Shown here: one piece after another, positions 41,654-49,430 of the stretch
How positions within the stretch are numbered: the stretch's first letter is position 1
How the letters are laid out: the number at the start of each line of letters is the position of its first letter
NCBI GenBank assembly: GCA_002401345.1
Contig: NVSU01000004.1
Location: 628-51,107, forward strand
Reading direction: 5' to 3'
DNA: 50,480 nt
Source: Candidatus Wolfebacteria bacterium
Lineage (GTDB): Bacteria; Patescibacteriota; Minisyncoccia; Phycocordibacterales; NVSU01
The notes under the pieces: model-generated
Told to the model about the DNA's origin: nothing
The model's input: the letters and a program-made list of their open reading frames with translations, nothing else
Databases searched by the model: none
Translations under genes and position numbers: made by a program

Positions 41654-41662
41654 ACTACTGAT

Positions 41663-42058
41663 ATGGTTTCTTATACCGGAAACAATGTATCTGTACGACG
41701 ACTCACAAATGGCAAGCTTCCGAGCTTGCCATTTACTCGTCTCAAGGAGGCAGTGCTCGGCAAAAAATATGATCTCAGTATTGTATTTGTCGGATCAAAA
41801 ATGTCTCAGGAGATTAATAAGAAATATCGAAAAAAAAATAAACCCACAAATATTCTCAGCTTTGTTCTCTCTGAGGAAAGCGGGGAACTTGTTATTAGCT
41901 TGGGTCAAGTTCGAAAAGACGCTCCCAATTTTAATAAAAGCTATCTCGACTTCCTCGGATTTCTAATTATTCACGGACTGCTTCATCTCAAAGGATATGA
42001 CCATGGAAAAGAGATGGAACTACTGGAGTCAAAATTTTCTAGAAAATTTGGTTTTTAA
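41663..42058 (+). CDS. ybeY: Endoribonuclease/rRNA maturation factor YbeY
   Basis: 131 residues. The zinc site HGLLHLKGYDH (about residues 109-119) is the full HxxxHxxxxxH motif; KYRKKNKPTNILSF matches the upstream conserved block. YbeY takes part in 16S 3'-end processing and ribosome quality control, fitting its place beside rpsU. Near the 5' end (41707-41734) the coding sequence forms a perfect 12-bp hairpin with loop TCCG, encoding TNGKLPSLPFT. A decayed second copy of the zinc-motif region lies at 42974-43028. Confidence 0.9.
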   Translation: MVSYTGNNVSVRRLTNGKLPSLPFTRLKEAVLGKKYDLSIVFVGSKMSQEINKKYRKKNKPTNILSFVLSEESGELVISLGQVRKDAPNFNKSYLDFLGFLIIHGLLHLKGYDHGKEMELLESKFSRKFGF

Positions 42059-42079
42059 CTTTTTTCACTAAATTGAAAT

Positions 42080-42601
42080 ATGGACAATTATAATAAAGTT
42101 GATGTCATGTGGGTTGGTCTCTCCGCTAAGTATATAAAAAATTCAAAAGATATATGTCCCCCGTTAGATGCACGGACTAATTCTGGAAAAGTAGTGTCAC
42201 TTGTTGAGCAACAATTAAATGACTTACGTTATTACAAAACTAACCTAGTTCCCACTCCACCGCTTGATAAGAATGGGAAACTACGTTATCCAACAAATTC
42301 TGAAATGAATAATGGATTTATCTCTCTAGAAAAGGAACTAGTAAAACTGAAGCCTAAGGTTGTGATATTGCTCGGTGAAAAGTCTTCATCGTTTATACAT
42401 AACAAAATTACACATAGTGAGAATAAAATAATCTCAATCGAACCACATGTAGAAATATCTATATATCGCGATATGCATTTTATCTCTGTAGTCCATCCTT
42501 CTTATATATACATTTATAAGAGAAGAGCGCTGGACGAATACATTCAAGAAGTCTGTTATATAATAGATTGCGCTCTTAAAAACAAAGAGGCAATAAAATA
42601 A
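42080..42601 (+). CDS. Uracil-DNA glycosylase superfamily protein
   Basis: 173 residues. MWVGLSAKYIKN (motif A region), PTPPLDKNGKLRYP, LKPKVVILLGEKSSSFI and FISVVHPSYIYIYKRRALDE (HPS, motif B) follow the order of UDG-like enzymes, which remove damaged bases. No iron-sulphur cysteines, so it is not a typical family 4 enzyme; the catalytic residue is not clear and a divergent function is possible. Starts 21 bases after ybeY. Confidence 0.65.
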   Translation: MDNYNKVDVMWVGLSAKYIKNSKDICPPLDARTNSGKVVSLVEQQLNDLRYYKTNLVPTPPLDKNGKLRYPTNSEMNNGFISLEKELVKLKPKVVILLGEKSSSFIHNKITHSENKIISIEPHVEISIYRDMHFISVVHPSYIYIYKRRALDEYIQEVCYIIDCALKNKEAIK

Positions 42602-42613
42602 TACACATTACAT

Positions 42614-42650
42614 TTAATATTTTAAAATATTAAGGATTGTATGATACAAT
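42614..42650. promoter_or_regulatory. Two palindromes upstream of the Cys-rich gene
   Basis: A perfect 20-bp palindrome TTAATATTTTAAAATATTAA (42614-42633) and ATTGTAT-G-ATACAAT (42636-42650). The first might end the upstream mRNA; the second looks like a dimeric operator and overlaps a TATGAT that could be a -10 box. Confidence 0.4.
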
Positions 42651-42686
42651 TTTCCTAGAATATTTTAAAAATTAAAACGTGAGATT

Positions 42687-42932
42687 ATGCCTTCAACTGA
42701 AGAAAACATTTGTGAAACTGAAGATTGTGACAATGTGTTATCTGTAAATGAATTTGGTCACCTTTGCTGGACACAAGCCAATACACTGAGCTATGGTAAT
42801 TGCGAGAGTACTCTATATTGTAATTGTTGTATTGACTGCAGACAAACCTGTCTTGATGGATTTATGGATGACGAAAAAGCTGGAAATATTCCGTCTCCAT
42901 GTGACTCTAATGGTCTTCTGTATAAAGAATAA
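42687..42932 (+). CDS. Small Cys-rich protein, unknown
   Basis: 81 residues, acidic, with ten Cys including CETEDC, CNCCIDC and later single Cys. No signal peptide or membrane helix, so metal (zinc) binding in the cytoplasm is more likely than disulphides. No family recognised. It stands alone, with palindromic DNA upstream and a terminator directly after its stop codon, which supports a real gene. Confidence 0.6.
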   Translation: MPSTEENICETEDCDNVLSVNEFGHLCWTQANTLSYGNCESTLYCNCCIDCRQTCLDGFMDDEKAGNIPSPCDSNGLLYKE

Positions 42933-42960
42933 AAGTCCACGCGTATGCGGGACTTTTTTA
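42931..42960 (+). terminator. Rho-independent terminator
   Basis: AAAAGTCC ACGCGTATGC GGGACTTTTTT, overlapping the stop codon of the Cys-rich gene. Confidence 0.85.
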
Positions 42961-42973
42961 TTTGTGTCTTAAA

Positions 42974-43028
42974 TTCTTAAGACACCTAGTTATTCACGGA
43001 TTACTTAATCTCAAGATATATGACCATG
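42974..43028 (+). pseudogene. Decayed fragment of ybeY
   Basis: Positions 42986-43028 align without gaps to 41963-42005 of ybeY (36 of 43 bases identical) in the same reading frame, reading FLRHLVIHGLLNLKIYDH where ybeY has FLGFLIIHGLLHLKGYDH. The second metal-binding His is Asn. There is no start, so it is a relic of a duplication. Confidence 0.65.
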
Positions 43029-43096
43029 CTATACTTATGGATAAGAAGAAGAAAAATTACCCGTCACATTTGGATTTAATTTTTTTCACGTAAACC

Positions 43097-44263
43097 ATGG
43101 CAAAAAACATCTCAGTTGGTATCGATATCGGGACTCAAACCACTCGCGTAGTGGTTGTTGAATATGTAAAAGGAAAACCTGTGCCCCGAATACTTGGAAC
43201 TGGTAAAAGTGAATCACAGGGACTCAGACAAGGATATATTCATGATTACGAAGCAACAATCGAAAGCATAAAAAAAGCTGTCGCAGAGGCGGAAAAAAAC
43301 GCAGGGGTCACTATTAAAAAAGCATTTGTATCGATTGGGGGAATATCTCTTACTTCTGAGATGGGTCATGGCTATTCAATAATTTCCCGTGGAGATAAAG
43401 AAGTCACTGAGCTCGATATCAACAAAGCAATACACGAAAGTGAGGATGCTATTGATATTAGTAATAAAAAGATTATTCATGTGATTCCCGTAACGTACAA
43501 ACTCGATGGAAATGAAGTACTTGGAAATCCTGAAGGAATGCAAGGAATAAAACTTGAAGTGAAAACTCTTTTTGTGACTGCGATGGAGCGTCATATAGAA
43601 AATCTACTCGGTGCACTCGCTGAGGCAGGTATTGATGTTCAGGATGTGATTGCGGCTCCTATTGCAGCGAGTATGGTTGCGCTTACTGAAAAGCAAAAAT
43701 CTGTGGGGTGTATTTTGATTGATATTGGGGCAGAAACAGTTGAAATTGCAGTATTTGAAAATGGTACAGTATTATCACTTCAAGTCTTCCCTATTGGATC
43801 AATGGATATCACAAATGACATCGCACTTGGATTTAAAATTCCCCTTGAAGACGCAGAAAAATTGAAACGCGGGAATATTGTAGGTGAGTTCCCTAAAAAG
43901 AAATTACAAGAAATTATCACTGCACGCGCAACTGATATATTTGAATACGTAGAAGCGCATCTTAAAAAAATAAAAAGAAACGGACTGCTTCCTGCAGGTG
44001 TAATCATCACTGGAGGTGGATCAAATATTTTAGAAATTGAAGAGCTTTCAAAAAAGATTCTCAGGCTTCCCTCAAGAAAAGGTAATGCACTCATCTTCCA
44101 GGCTAAAAAAGGAAGTGGTGATGCGTCATGGCTTGTTGCACTTGGCTTATGTGTAGTTGGACGAAGATTCTATGATCAGGACTATACACAAGAGACTCTC
44201 TCAAAAACTTTTTCTGGAATTAAGAAATTCTTTAAATCACTTTCTAAACAACTCTTACCATAG
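43097..44263 (+). CDS. ftsA: Cell division protein FtsA
   Basis: 388 residues of the actin fold. SVGIDIGTQTTRVVVVEYV (phosphate 1), the 1C domain about 85-165 with HVIPVTYKLDGNEVLGNPEG (20 residues), CILIDIGAETVEIAVFENG about 207 (phosphate 2), and GVIITGGGSNILEIEELS (adenosine). The C-terminal amphipathic tail FFKSLSKQLLP would bind the membrane and tether FtsZ. ftsZ is 1.2 kb downstream, separated by a minus-strand orphan. Confidence 0.95.
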   Translation: MAKNISVGIDIGTQTTRVVVVEYVKGKPVPRILGTGKSESQGLRQGYIHDYEATIESIKKAVAEAEKNAGVTIKKAFVSIGGISLTSEMGHGYSIISRGDKEVTELDINKAIHESEDAIDISNKKIIHVIPVTYKLDGNEVLGNPEGMQGIKLEVKTLFVTAMERHIENLLGALAEAGIDVQDVIAAPIAASMVALTEKQKSVGCILIDIGAETVEIAVFENGTVLSLQVFPIGSMDITNDIALGFKIPLEDAEKLKRGNIVGEFPKKKLQEIITARATDIFEYVEAHLKKIKRNGLLPAGVIITGGGSNILEIEELSKKILRLPSRKGNALIFQAKKGSGDASWLVALGLCVVGRRFYDQDYTQETLSKTFSGIKKFFKSLSKQLLP

Positions 44264-44265
44264 TA

Positions 44266-44304
44266 AAAATTCCACTTAGACGTCCGACGTCTAAGTGGAT
44301 TTTT
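44266..44304 (+). terminator. Terminator of ftsA
   Basis: TCCACTTAGACGT / ACGTCTAAGTGGA stem of 13 bp with flanking A and T runs. Confidence 0.95.
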
Positions 44305-44314
44305 AAAATAGGAA

Positions 44315-44345
44315 ATAAAAAAGCGCTGGAAATTTTCCAGCGCTT
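44315..44345 (-). terminator. Terminator of the 44418-45164 gene
   Basis: AAAGCGCTGGAAA / TTTCCAGCGCTTT with a T run on the minus strand. Confidence 0.9.
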
Positions 44346-44417
44346 TGCGATGCCCCGTACCGAACTTCCTAGAGCGTCCGAACCACTCGGAGTAGCTTAC
44401 TCTGGTACTTGGAGTGC
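44346..44417 (-). other. GC-rich structured 3' UTR, possible small RNA
   Basis: 72 bases between the stop codon at 44418 and the terminator, clearly more GC-rich than the surroundings. GTACC/GGTAC, AGAG/CTCT and ACTC/GAGT can pair to one branched structure. It resembles a 3'-UTR-derived sRNA or a decayed tRNA; no known family fits. Confidence 0.35.
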
Positions 44418-45164
44418 TTAAGCCATTTTTTCATGCAATTCAGGAATCCACTCACCTGACCATGATGTTAAATAGTCAGCACCTTTTCTACTTAACACAT
44501 GCAAAGAATTATCGCGCCCATACATGACAACTGAAAAGGCAAATCTATCACTTCGTTTTTGCTTTCTTCCAAATCTTTCCTCATAATAATCAATTGCATT
44601 TGAAAAAAAGCCGCTATGTACCTTTGCGTTAGCAACGGCTTCTATAAAAACAGAAAAGAGATTGAAGTTTATATTACAGAATCTCGCAACATATTCCACA
44701 AATTGTGGATGTGTGACCTTGATATTATGTAAGGCCAATTGTTCGATGATAAATATGGTCATATTCAACTGCTCATCTCTTAAACTATTCGTAATATCTA
44801 ACTCAGTAAGTTTTTCAGTAAAAATAGAAATAACTATTTCATCTCTTCGTTCCTGTGCCTTGTCTGACAATATCCCCTTTTTCTCTTCAGTCAGTTCGAA
44901 ACTGAATATATTTTTTAACAGAGAAATTCGAGGATGAGAAACTTTAGTAATAAAAAGTTTATAAATCTCTATCCTTTTTTTATTGTCGCTAATCTTATCG
45001 ATAACGATAAATTTTTTATCATTAAATAAAAAGTTGCCAAGAACGTGCAAAAATTTTTTATCTCTGTACACATCGAGTGATTCAAGTAGTTTTTTTAAGT
45101 AGGAATATAATTCATCTTCCGAATACTTTAGTACTTCCTTCAGGCGAAATGGTTCTCGTTTCAT
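44418..45164 (-). CDS. Hypothetical protein
   Basis: 248 residues from ATG 45164 (an upstream TTG at 45200 is less likely). Helix-rich, basic and soluble, with KRSDRFAFSVVMYGRDNSLH and WSGEWIPELHEKMA at the C-terminus. No motif or family recognised. It lies on the minus strand between ftsA and ftsZ, with its own terminator behind a structured 3' UTR. Its promoter region faces that of ftsZ. Confidence 0.55.
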   Translation of the reverse strand: MKREPFRLKEVLKYSEDELYSYLKKLLESLDVYRDKKFLHVLGNFLFNDKKFIVIDKISDNKKRIEIYKLFITKVSHPRISLLKNIFSFELTEEKKGILSDKAQERRDEIVISIFTEKLTELDITNSLRDEQLNMTIFIIEQLALHNIKVTHPQFVEYVARFCNINFNLFSVFIEAVANAKVHSGFFSNAIDYYEERFGRKQKRSDRFAFSVVMYGRDNSLHVLSRKGADYLTSWSGEWIPELHEKMA

Positions 45165-45284
45165 ATTAGAATTATTAAAGTTCAACGGTATTATTACCAA
45201 CTACAATATATCATGTTATTAGTGATTTGTCAAATATATCACATAGGTATTTGTTTTTTTGATAATTCTGGTATCATAGAGGCA

Positions 45285-45302
45285 TATAATAATCAAAGGA
45301 GG
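45285..45302 (+). promoter_or_regulatory. TATAAT box and orphan Shine-Dalgarno before the ftsZ leader
   Basis: TATAAT (45285-45290) is followed by a near-perfect Shine-Dalgarno AAAGGAGG (45295-45302), but no start codon follows at a usable distance; ftsZ starts 118 bases later, behind the family 2 element. No good -35 at 16-18 bp; TTGATA (45259-45264) is 20 bp away. Confidence 0.45.
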
Positions 45303-45322
45303 TTTAGATAATCAATATTTTT

Positions 45323-45419
45323 ACCCCAGTGAAATAGCGACTTCGTCGCTTCTTGCTACACAAGATTTCACGGGGTGATGATTTTCTGAAGCTCCTTTCA
45401 GTCACCAAGAAAATCTATC
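45323..45419 (+). promoter_or_regulatory. Family 2 structured leader of ftsZ
   Basis: 97 nt to the ATG. Terminal helix ACCCCAGTGAAAT / ATTTCACGGGGT (45323-45335 with 45365-45376), here with all four G-C pairs closed; hairpins AGCGAC-TTC-GTCGCT and CTTG-CTACA-CAAG; then GATTTTC/GAAAATC (45380-45386 with 45409-45415) enclosing CTGAA/TTCAG, and TATC before the ATG as in mreB. TCACC (45402-45406) could pair with GGTGA (45374-45378) in an alternative fold. Confidence 0.75.
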
Positions 45420-46598
45420 ATGGCTAAAATTAACCCAGAAATTGAATCATTTGCACGCATCAAGGTTATCGGTGTTGGTGGTGGAGGGAAAAACACTACT
45501 AATCACATGATTAAGTCAAAAATGAAAGGAGTTGAATTCATTGCGATCAATACCGACACGCAAGATCTTCACAATTCCCTTGCTGACGTCAAGATTCACG
45601 CTGGAAAAACTATCACAAAAGGACTTGGTTCAGGAATGGACCCGCTCATAGGACAAAAGGCAGCAGAAGAAAGTATTAATGAAATTGAAGATTCAATGAA
45701 AGGTGCTGATATGGTATTTATTGCCTGTGGAATGGGAGGAGGAACAGGAACAGGAGGTGCACCGGTAATTGCTCGAACAGCAAAGCAGCAAGGAATCCTC
45801 ACTGTCGCTGTAGTAACAAAACCATTCTTCTTTGAAGGTAATCAAAGAATGAGAGTTGCTGAACAAGGAATTCAGGATTTGGAAAAAGAAGTAGATGCGA
45901 TCATCGTTATACCTAATGACAGACTTCTCGCAATTACAGACAAAGATACAAACTTCAAAACTGCATTCGCAATGTGTGATCAGGTTATAAGTCAGGCAGT
46001 AGAAGGTATATCTGATCTCATTACGACTCCTGGAATCATCAACGTGGATTTTGCAGATATTAAACTAATCATGTCCAGCACAGGTTCTGCATTGATGGGT
46101 ATCGGTAGTGCATTCGGTAAAAACAGAGCTGAAGAATCAGCACTCATGGCTATTAACTCCCCTCTCCTTGAACTTTCAATTGATGGAGCACGTGGAGTAC
46201 TATTCTCAATATCAGGTGGAGACGATTTGACTATTCATGAAATCCAAACTGCTGCGAAGATTATCACTGAATCTATTGATAATGATGCAAAGGTAATCTT
46301 CGGAACAATCAAAGACGATAAATTAAAACGAGGAGAAATGAAGGTAACGGTGATTGCAGCTGGTTTTCCATCAAGTGGATCATCAAAACCAACACTTTTC
46401 CAAACATCGGACATTGATACAACTCGAGATGAGTCTACTGACGTGAGTAATTCTCTTCCAATGGAACATGTCAGAAAAGTAGAAAAAAAAACTGAAATAA
46501 GAAAACAACCACAAGAAAAACGAATTATTATTGACGAAGAGGAGGATGATAACTGGAGTGCGATACCTGCTTTTCTAAGACGATCTAATAAAAAATAA
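45420..46598 (+). CDS. ftsZ: Cell division protein FtsZ
   Basis: 392 residues, tubulin-like GTPase that forms the division ring. IKVIGVGGGGKNTTNHMI at the N-terminus, the GTP signature GMGGGTGTGGAPVIA near 100, NxDFAD-type NVDFADIKLIMS near 205 and a conserved C-terminal peptide DNWSAIPAFLRRSNKK that would bind FtsA. The linker about 325-375 is short and charged. First gene of ftsZ-trxB-mscS, which follow at four and two bases. Confidence 0.98.
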   Translation: MAKINPEIESFARIKVIGVGGGGKNTTNHMIKSKMKGVEFIAINTDTQDLHNSLADVKIHAGKTITKGLGSGMDPLIGQKAAEESINEIEDSMKGADMVFIACGMGGGTGTGGAPVIARTAKQQGILTVAVVTKPFFFEGNQRMRVAEQGIQDLEKEVDAIIVIPNDRLLAITDKDTNFKTAFAMCDQVISQAVEGISDLITTPGIINVDFADIKLIMSSTGSALMGIGSAFGKNRAEESALMAINSPLLELSIDGARGVLFSISGGDDLTIHEIQTAAKIITESIDNDAKVIFGTIKDDKLKRGEMKVTVIAAGFPSSGSSKPTLFQTSDIDTTRDESTDVSNSLPMEHVRKVEKKTEIRKQPQEKRIIIDEEEDDNWSAIPAFLRRSNKK

Positions 46599-46602
46599 AA
46601 TT

Positions 46603-47547
46603 ATGCAATACGATCTTATTATAATCGGCGGAGGTCCTGCTGGTTCAGCTGCTGCAGTCTATGCAGCAAGAAAACAACTTAAGGCACTTCTTATCGCATA
46701 TGAATTTGGTGGTCAGTCGATAGTATCAGACGACATTCAAAACTGGATAGGAACTGTTTCAATTTCAGGTAAAGAGCTCGCTAAAAATCTTAAAGCTCAC
46801 GTTGAGGCATATGCTGATGACATTTTAACTATTCAACAAGGAGAAAATGTAACATCCATTGAAAAAGATCCATCTTCAGAGGTGGAGGGAGAGGGATTTA
46901 TAGTTAAAACAGATAGTGATTCTACGTTTAGTACCAAAACTGTATTAATCTCATCCGGAAGTGGACGTCGAAAGCTTGATGTGAAAGGAGCTGAGGAATT
47001 TGAAAATAAAGGAATCACCTACTGTGCCACATGTGATGGGCCATTATTTTCTGGACAGGATGTGATCGTAATTGGTGGTGGTAATGCAGGCATGGAATCC
47101 GCTGCACAACTTCTTGCATATACAAAAAGTGTCACACTCCTCCATCGAGGAGATGAATATCGAGCAGACAAAATTACTGTAGATAAAGTACTTTCTAATC
47201 CTAAAATGACAGGTATTCTAAATGCGCAAACTATAGAGGTTAAAGGTGATTCTTTTGCAAAATCCCTCGTATACAAAGATACAAACACAGGCGAAGAACA
47301 TGAACTCCAGGCGACAGGTGTGTTTGTTGAAATCGGACAAATTCCTAATACAAGCTTTATAGGTGATGTTGCTGAACTAGATAACTATAAGCGAATCAAA
47401 ATAGATACTCGAAATCAAAAAACTTCACAGCCTGGAATATGGTCTGCGGGAGATTGTAGTGATGTACTCTATCATCAAAACAACATAGCTGCAGGAGATG
47501 CAGTCCGCGCCATTGAAGATATTTTTGTAACACTCCACACTAAATAA
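46603..47547 (+). CDS. trxB: Thioredoxin reductase
   Basis: 314 residues. FAD-binding IIIGGGPAGSAAAVYAARK at the N-terminus, redox-active CATCDG near residues 144-149, NADPH-binding VIVIGGGNAGMESAAQLLA about 157-175, and ATGVFVEIGQIPNTS and GIWSAGDCSD at the end. Transfers electrons from NADPH to thioredoxin or glutaredoxin-like proteins; the one at 11556-11789 is a candidate partner. Four bases after ftsZ. Confidence 0.97.
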   Translation: MQYDLIIIGGGPAGSAAAVYAARKQLKALLIAYEFGGQSIVSDDIQNWIGTVSISGKELAKNLKAHVEAYADDILTIQQGENVTSIEKDPSSEVEGEGFIVKTDSDSTFSTKTVLISSGSGRRKLDVKGAEEFENKGITYCATCDGPLFSGQDVIVIGGGNAGMESAAQLLAYTKSVTLLHRGDEYRADKITVDKVLSNPKMTGILNAQTIEVKGDSFAKSLVYKDTNTGEEHELQATGVFVEIGQIPNTSFIGDVAELDNYKRIKIDTRNQKTSQPGIWSAGDCSDVLYHQNNIAAGDAVRAIEDIFVTLHTK

Positions 47548-47549
47548 GA

Positions 47550-48611
47550 ATGATTACCACTCTATTTCAAAATCCAATATTCTCAAATGTTTTTTTGGGA
47601 AATACATTACAGCAATATACTATTGCGCTAATTGCATTTGTTGTATTTTTGATTATCTTGGGCATATTTCGCACAGTCATACTTGCACGTTTAGGGAAAT
47701 TAGCAGCAATAACAGAAACTGATATCGACGACACGGCTGTTAGGGTAATTAAAACACTCAAGCCTCCCTTTTATATCTTTTTATCGTTCTATTTAGCATT
47801 TCAATTCCTTACATTTGAGGCAGTCATAGTAGATCAAGTTGTTAATGTCATTTTTCTTCTATGGATTGTATACCAGGTAATAATCGCACTCTCTGTACTT
47901 GTCGACTACATGATCCAAAAGAAATTAGACAAGGATGAAGGACAAAATGTATTCGCATATTCCATATTAAAAAAAATAGCCAAACTACTTATTTGGCTCT
48001 TTGGAATACTTTTTGTTCTCTCAAATTTTGGAATAGATGTCACATCTCTTATTGCAGGCCTTGGAATTGGTGGAATCGCTATAGCGCTTGCAGTTCAAAA
48101 TATACTTGGTGATCTTCTGAGTTCTTTTGCGATCTACTTTGATAAACCGTTTGAAATTGGTGACTTTATAGTTGTAGGAGATAAAAAGGGAACGGTTGAA
48201 AAAATAGGAATAAAGACTACTCGCCTGCGATCACCCCAGGGTGAAGAAATAATAATGGCCAATAGTAAACTCACCGATGCTCATATTCAGAACTTCAAAA
48301 GAATGGAGGAACGAAGAGTGGTATTTTCCATTGGCGTAGTATATGAAACCTCATCTGACAAACTTAAGAAAATTCCTACCATTGTTAAAAAAATAATCGA
48401 ATCAACCGATGGCGCCCGTTTTGATAGGGTTCATTTCAAATCCTTTGATGATTCCGCATTATCATTTGAAATTTCATACTATGTACTCTCTTCTGAATAC
48501 ACTCAGTATTTAGATATCAATCAATCGATCAACTTTGCCATTAAAGAAACATTTGAAAATGAGAAAATCGATATGGCCTACCCCACTCAAACACTCTACA
48601 TTCAAAAATAA
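47550..48611 (+). CDS. mscS: Small-conductance mechanosensitive channel (MscS family)
   Basis: 353 residues. Three to four membrane helices in the first 190 residues; the pore helix SLIAGLGIGGIAIALAVQNI (20 residues) and LSSFAIYFDKPFEIGDFIVV begin the beta domain, followed by GTVEKIGIKTTRLRSPQGEE and NSKLTDAHIQNF. Opens on membrane tension and releases solutes after osmotic downshock. Starts two bases after trxB; terminator follows. Confidence 0.93.
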   Translation: MITTLFQNPIFSNVFLGNTLQQYTIALIAFVVFLIILGIFRTVILARLGKLAAITETDIDDTAVRVIKTLKPPFYIFLSFYLAFQFLTFEAVIVDQVVNVIFLLWIVYQVIIALSVLVDYMIQKKLDKDEGQNVFAYSILKKIAKLLIWLFGILFVLSNFGIDVTSLIAGLGIGGIAIALAVQNILGDLLSSFAIYFDKPFEIGDFIVVGDKKGTVEKIGIKTTRLRSPQGEEIIMANSKLTDAHIQNFKRMEERRVVFSIGVVYETSSDKLKKIPTIVKKIIESTDGARFDRVHFKSFDDSALSFEISYYVLSSEYTQYLDINQSINFAIKETFENEKIDMAYPTQTLYIQK

Positions 48612-48622
48612 GAAATAAAAAA

Positions 48623-48647
48623 AACCCGTCACAACTGTGACGGGTTA
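48623..48647. terminator. Bidirectional terminator
   Basis: AACCCGTCACA ACT GTGACGGGTT with A and T runs, between mscS and the converging 48662-49333 gene. Confidence 0.9.
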
Positions 48648-48661
48648 TTCTGTAGTACAGA

Positions 48662-49333
48662 TCAATGAGGTTTCATACGAGCCAACTCCTTATTAGCAAG
48701 CTCTACATGAAACTCAATAAGAGGTCGATCTTCTCCACAAAGCTTCTCAATGTAATCCACAAAAGGTTGCTTATGAGAGTGTATAAGTTCCTCATATGTT
48801 TCTCTTAATGGAATCGCATGTCTCGGATCTGTAATATCTGGATCTGAAGGTATGAATTCGGGCAAAGGTTTGATTTCAGATACAAAAGAAAGTTCGTTTG
48901 CACCCTTATCTTCATTACGTTCTACAAGCTTGTTTACCTTGAAAAAAAATCTCGGATAATCCATCTTCTTTGTAATCCGATTAAACACTAAATCATTTGA
49001 TGAAAGTGAATAATCATAGACATAATATCCACATTCTTCGAGCCATTCAATTACCAGTACTCTCTCTTTTGAAGATTTGTCTAAATCTCGCTCCCGCTTC
49101 ACAATTAAATCAATTTCGTGTCCTGTAAAAAAAGCCTTCTCAGCGAGTTCTGTAAGAACGTTAATGAATGACTGATCGTATAATGCATATTCATCTGATC
49201 TACCGCCAGGTCCCTTGCAGTTAACTCTGGCTTCATCATACCTATCTTTGTCTAATACAGTAAGAATCTTGTTTTTTTTATCTTTAAACCAACCTGCAAC
49301 AAAAAATTTAGAACCATTTTTATGTGTTCCCAT
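48662..49333 (-). CDS. Hypothetical protein
   Basis: 223 residues, soluble, charged. The N-terminus is GTHKNGSKFFVAGWFKDKKN; later ERVLVIEWLEECGYYVYDYS and EFHVELANKELARMK. Three Cys are scattered (CKGPGG, ECGYY, CGED). No known motif recognised. It converges on mscS and shares its terminator; upstream lies the IS30 element, which starts about 97 bp away. Confidence 0.55.
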   Translation of the reverse strand: MGTHKNGSKFFVAGWFKDKKNKILTVLDKDRYDEARVNCKGPGGRSDEYALYDQSFINVLTELAEKAFFTGHEIDLIVKRERDLDKSSKERVLVIEWLEECGYYVYDYSLSSNDLVFNRITKKMDYPRFFFKVNKLVERNEDKGANELSFVSEIKPLPEFIPSDPDITDPRHAIPLRETYEELIHSHKQPFVDYIEKLCGEDRPLIEFHVELANKELARMKPH

Positions 49334-49430
49334 TGTTGTTATTATTACTATTTTTTAAAGATCTTCGTGATCTTTTTCTGTATGTACAGTAACATAATTT
49401 GTATTTAAAGTCAAGTAATTGGATGGTACA

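Noticed and set aside
44346-44417. tRNA or SRP RNA on the minus strand
   Set aside because: A T-arm-like GAGTG/CGCTC can be drawn but no acceptor or anticodon arm fits, and the SRP Alu/S-domain consensus is absent.
43097-46598. Recoded UGA (code 25, as in Gracilibacteria)
   Set aside because: Core genes are uninterrupted and several end in UGA at their normal length, so code 11 fits.
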